Source: Synergistales bacterium
GTDB lineage: Bacteria > Synergistota > Synergistia > Synergistales > Aminobacteriaceae
Reading direction: 5' to 3'
Assembly (NCBI GenBank): GCA_025997955.1
Contig: BNVH01000012.1
Location: 1-51,035, forward strand
Length of the DNA stretch: 51,035 nucleotides
The notes beneath the pieces were generated by a model. It ran no database searches. It was not told the DNA's origin and was given only the letters and a program-made list of their open reading frames with translations. Numbering within the stretch: the stretch's first letter is position 1; each line of letters starts with the position of its first letter. Positions 48,780-51,035 of this stretch are shown here, in pieces. A program made the position numbers and the translations under genes.

Positions 48780-49874
48780 TCATAATAAATTATTGCTCAA
48801 ATGCACAAGAAAATCCTGTACATTGGCCACTATGGGCGTAGCGGACAAGCTGCCCCTGTCGCGCAGCTTGTTTACGGCAAACTCGGATATATCTACTGAG
48901 TAAAAATAGACCGGGCGCACCACGGAGGCGTTTATAACATAAGAGGGCGCCATATTGCCGGTGGCTATCGTGTGAAGCTGAGTGGCCAGCGCGACAACAG
49001 TTGTGGCCTTTCGCACTATATCCCTCATCGCGTCCTGCGCTTCGTAGACGTTGCCGTACACCGGCGGCAAGGGGCCGTCGTCTCTGATGGAACCGGCCAA
49101 AACGAACGGGATTTTCTTTTTTATGGCCGAGTAAATTATCCCGTCCTCAATTTTCTCGTTCTCTATGAGCTTTTCGATTGAGCCATATCCGCGCGCGAGG
49201 TTCAGCAAATCTAAATGATTGTAATGTCCGTTCGGTTGGTTTTCCTGCGTGTAGATATCCTGTCCCAAAGCCGTCCCCAACAACCCGGCTTCGAGGTCGT
49301 GAGTAGCTAAGGCGTTGCCGGCCAATATAGCGTCCACGTAGCCTTTTTCCGTCAAAGAAGACAGCGCGACGCGCGAGTCGTGATCAAAAGCCACGGCCGG
49401 CCCCAACACCCACACGATGTTGCCGTATTCTTTTTCAAAGCGAAGAAGCTCGTAGAGCTCGTCGTAGTCGCGAGAGTACGCCGTCTCGCGCGAACGTCCT
49501 ATGCGAAAAGCGAACGCGTCTCCCTCGGTCTCCTCGTCATAGAAGGGGTTCGTATTTACGTAAATCCCCTCCGACCCATCCTCTGTGCGTCCTAAGACGA
49601 CATTTTCGCCCCGCTTTAGGCGGCGAAACTCCACGACATCGACCCAAGCGCCCCCGCTATCATCTCGCAGGACGGCGACGCAGTCCATACGGCTCTCCTC
49701 GGGCAAAACCCAAGAGCCGTCAATCTTGAAATACTCAGGAAAAATGGACATGGCGTGATAACCGGAAGGCGCAACTCCATCTGTTTCCACTAGCGCGCTT
49801 TTGAGGTTGGGGGCGGCTTTCAAGAAAGACTCCTCAAAAGAAGGCGCATGGTACTCAGGAAGCGTAAAACCCAT
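48780..49874 (-). CDS. LOR/SDH domain protein (TIGR00300 type), ornithine-cyclodeaminase-like
   Basis: A 364-residue protein that matches the LOR/SDH bifunctional-enzyme conserved-domain family. Landmarks are GYHAMSIFPEYFKIDG, WVLGPAVAFDHDSR, ILAGNALATHDLEAGLLGTALG, GHYNHLDLLN and FVLAGSIRDDGPLPPVY. The same domain forms the C-terminal part of cyanobacterial AgrE/ArgZ, where it has ornithine cyclodeaminase activity (ornithine to proline plus ammonia), so that reaction is a fair candidate. It has its own good promoter (49904-49932). It ends 45 nt before the EnvC-like gene. Confidence 0.85.
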   Translation of the reverse strand: MGFTLPEYHAPSFEESFLKAAPNLKSALVETDGVAPSGYHAMSIFPEYFKIDGSWVLPEESRMDCVAVLRDDSGGAWVDVVEFRRLKRGENVVLGRTEDGSEGIYVNTNPFYDEETEGDAFAFRIGRSRETAYSRDYDELYELLRFEKEYGNIVWVLGPAVAFDHDSRVALSSLTEKGYVDAILAGNALATHDLEAGLLGTALGQDIYTQENQPNGHYNHLDLLNLARGYGSIEKLIENEKIEDGIIYSAIKKKIPFVLAGSIRDDGPLPPVYGNVYEAQDAMRDIVRKATTVVALATQLHTIATGNMAPSYVINASVVRPVYFYSVDISEFAVNKLRDRGSLSATPIVANVQDFLVHLSNNLL

Positions 49875-49903
49875 AACATATCACCCTTTCATTGGATATA
49901 TAA

Positions 49904-49932
49904 AACATAACTCAAATAAAGGGTTAAGTCAA
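49904..49932 (-). promoter_or_regulatory. Vegetative-type promoter for the LOR/SDH gene
   Basis: On the minus strand TTGACT and TATGTT are exactly 17 nt apart, followed by an AT-rich start region; transcription would begin near 49897, about 23 nt before the ATG, with AAAGGGTG as ribosome-binding site. This is the best sigma-70-type match found in the window. Confidence 0.65.
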
Positions 49933-50111
49933 GACATTACATACCGCTCTCCACGGCCGTTTCATAAACCGCGCGTGAACGCCGGCGTGGCCAGAACGGT
50001 ATACTTAGCATGGCCAAAGATGCAGCGCAAAACACTAATCTGAGTTGAGGTGTTTTGTTTTTTGCTGTAGAGTAGCGGCATAGCTGGGAGAAGAAGGAGG
50101 ACAATCGCGAA

Positions 50112-50615
50112 GTGGTGAAAAAATTAGTCAAAAAACAAGAACGCGAGACAGCGCAAATATTCGACTTGATCTTTAAGCAGTTGATACGACTGTCTAGCGC
50201 GGCAGTCATTCAATTCATCAACGGTCTGTTTGGTACAAATCACCCGTTAGATAGCACTGTTGATTATCCCAACACGGAAAACGTATCGAAAAAGTTACGA
50301 CGCCTCCAATCAGACACCATTATTATCATAGGCGGTGTATACGCTTATCATATCGAAGCCGAAATAGGGGACGACGAAAGTATCGTTGTCCGCGTCTTTG
50401 AGTACGGCTTGGCTGAGGCCCTGCGTACAAAAACACTATCGGAGGACGGGAGTAAAATATCAATAAAATTCCCTAACGCAAGGATTATATACTGGGAGAC
50501 GACAAAGAAAACACCTGATGAAGTAACGCTTTCTTTAGAATTTTCTGAAAGCGAGCATTATGACTACAAAGTGAAGTCGTTCAAATTTCTTGAGCATGAC
50601 ATATTAACCTTCTAA
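50112..50615 (+). CDS. Rpn/PD-(D/E)XK nuclease-type protein, C-terminally short
   Basis: A 167-residue ORF with the core of the Rpn/YhgA-like transposase-nuclease superfamily: an N-terminal helix (DLIFKQLIRLSSAAVIQFINGLFG), the acidic residue in RLQSDTIIII, then YHIEAEIG with the ExE/ExK-type pair and VFEYGLAEAL. It stops soon after FLEHDILTF, where relatives usually continue by about 100 residues. The stop lies 20 nt before the IS630 transposase end, so insertion may have truncated it (inference). It begins with GTG-GTG at 50112 and AAGGAGG 11 nt upstream. Confidence 0.7.
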   Translation: MVKKLVKKQERETAQIFDLIFKQLIRLSSAAVIQFINGLFGTNHPLDSTVDYPNTENVSKKLRRLQSDTIIIIGGVYAYHIEAEIGDDESIVVRVFEYGLAEALRTKTLSEDGSKISIKFPNARIIYWETTKKTPDEVTLSLEFSESEHYDYKVKSFKFLEHDILTF

Positions 50616-50634
50616 ATAAGTCTTGCAATTTGAC

Positions 50635-51035
50635 TCAAGCTGCGTAGGCTATATCATGAGCCTTGTAGAGATTGATAATTAGATTATGATCGCGCTGGAT
50701 TTTGACGGCGGTTTTATGCACATTCTTTTTGAACTTCTTCAAATTGGTGGAATCCCCGTGTCTCTCAAGTGTTCTTTTAAGTGTTCCGTTGAAATACTCA
50801 TCTGGATTCAGTTCAGGCGAATAAGACGGCAAGTAATACACTTCAATTTTATCCTTATTTGCGTCTATCCATGGTTGCAAAATTGCCTTGCCGTGGTGAA
50901 CATTCAAATTGTCTAAGATAAGGAAAACTTTCCTGTCGGTTGACTTTATCAGTCGCTTCATAAAGACAATGAGCAATTGTTGCGTCATCGCTTGGTCGTA
51001 AATCATGAAGCGCAGCTTGCCTCTATTATTGATTG
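50635..51035 (-). mobile_element. IS630-family transposase, 3' part (runs off the window)
   Basis: The frame is open from the right window edge (NRGKLRFMIYDQAMTQ) to a TGA at 50635. It contains the C-terminal catalytic part of an IS630-type DDE transposase: VFLILDNLNVHHGK with the second Asp, and VYYLPSYSPELNPDEYFNGTLKRTL with the PELNPxE segment holding the last acidic residue. ATG at 51006 is only an internal methionine. Element ends and the target duplication cannot be set because the rest lies outside the window. Confidence 0.92.

Noticed and set aside
49937..50209. 90-residue minus-strand ORF upstream of the LOR/SDH gene
   Set aside because: It overlaps the start of the Rpn-like gene and the promoter of the LOR/SDH gene and has no recognisable features.
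1..51035. tRNA, rRNA or riboswitch genes
   Set aside because: No cloverleaf-like CCA-ended segments, rRNA core sequences or recognised riboswitch consensus were seen by eye; a covariance-model scan would be needed to exclude small RNAs.

Overview
This window looks like chromosomal DNA of a flagellated, diderm bacterium of the phylum Synergistota. The strongest marker is the secreted protein at 27919-28533. Its C-terminus (SGCDGGF, a hydrophobic stretch, then a basic tail) fits the Synergistota-specific Synerg-CTERM sorting signal. Amino-acid-oriented genes (ornithine/alanine racemase family, RidA, M20 amidohydrolase, ornithine-cyclodeaminase-like LOR/SDH protein) and the order flhA-flhF-pilZ-cheB-cheA-cheC-cheD-fliA-fapA agree with that. 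The species cannot be named from sequence alone. The ankyrin-rich accessory block suggests a host- or protist-associated lifestyle, which is inference.

Left end, 1-8717: an accessory block read entirely from the minus strand. It runs from an ADP-ribosylglycohydrolase (8717), through a 1059-aa ankyrin protein made of two paralogous halves, a decayed RtcB RNA-ligase remnant, an ankyrin-GNAT acetyltransferase fusion and an 854-aa protein of about 22 ankyrin repeats, to two short ankyrin ORFs. The last ORF is cut off by the right end of an IS200/IS605-type element (3-127). Gaps are mostly 3-15 nt, and four of the ankyrin ORFs share one N-terminal cap, so the block looks like an operon that grew by duplication. 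This is the most unusual part of the window.

8994-24264: mainly housekeeping genes. There is a chemoreceptor followed by an ornithine/alanine racemase family enzyme (plus strand). The minus strand carries a cupin, a HAD hydrolase, a two-gene FbpBC-like ABC importer whose permease has an N-terminal Cache-like sensor region, an orphan EIIC-like permease, a slipin, yajC-secD-secF ending in a perfect-stem terminator, ridA, eno and an S4-domain RqcP-like protein. A PH-domain membrane protein follows on the plus strand, closed by a bidirectional terminator.

24264-27837 (minus): an M20 amidohydrolase with two membrane proteins (a DUF3100 protein and a partner), probably an import-and-hydrolysis unit, and an exported coiled-coil protein built of 14-residue repeats.

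27919-43991 (plus): the Synerg-CTERM protein, then a long flagellar/chemotaxis operon (flhA, flhF, a YcgR-like PilZ protein, cheB, cheA, cheC, cheD, fliA, fapA). No flhG, cheW or cheR lies in it. It continues through three small unrecognised genes, an S1-domain protein, a DUF501 protein and argH.

44075-51035: minus-strand genes for a small hypothetical protein, a RimI-type acetyltransferase whose N-terminus is out of frame by one base, purA, a CtpA-type protease, an EnvC-like LytM protein lacking metal ligands, and a LOR/SDH protein with a good promoter. The right edge has a C-terminally short Rpn/PD-(D/E)XK-type ORF (plus) and the 3' part of an IS630-family transposase (minus, runs off the window). 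No rRNA, tRNA or CRISPR was seen.
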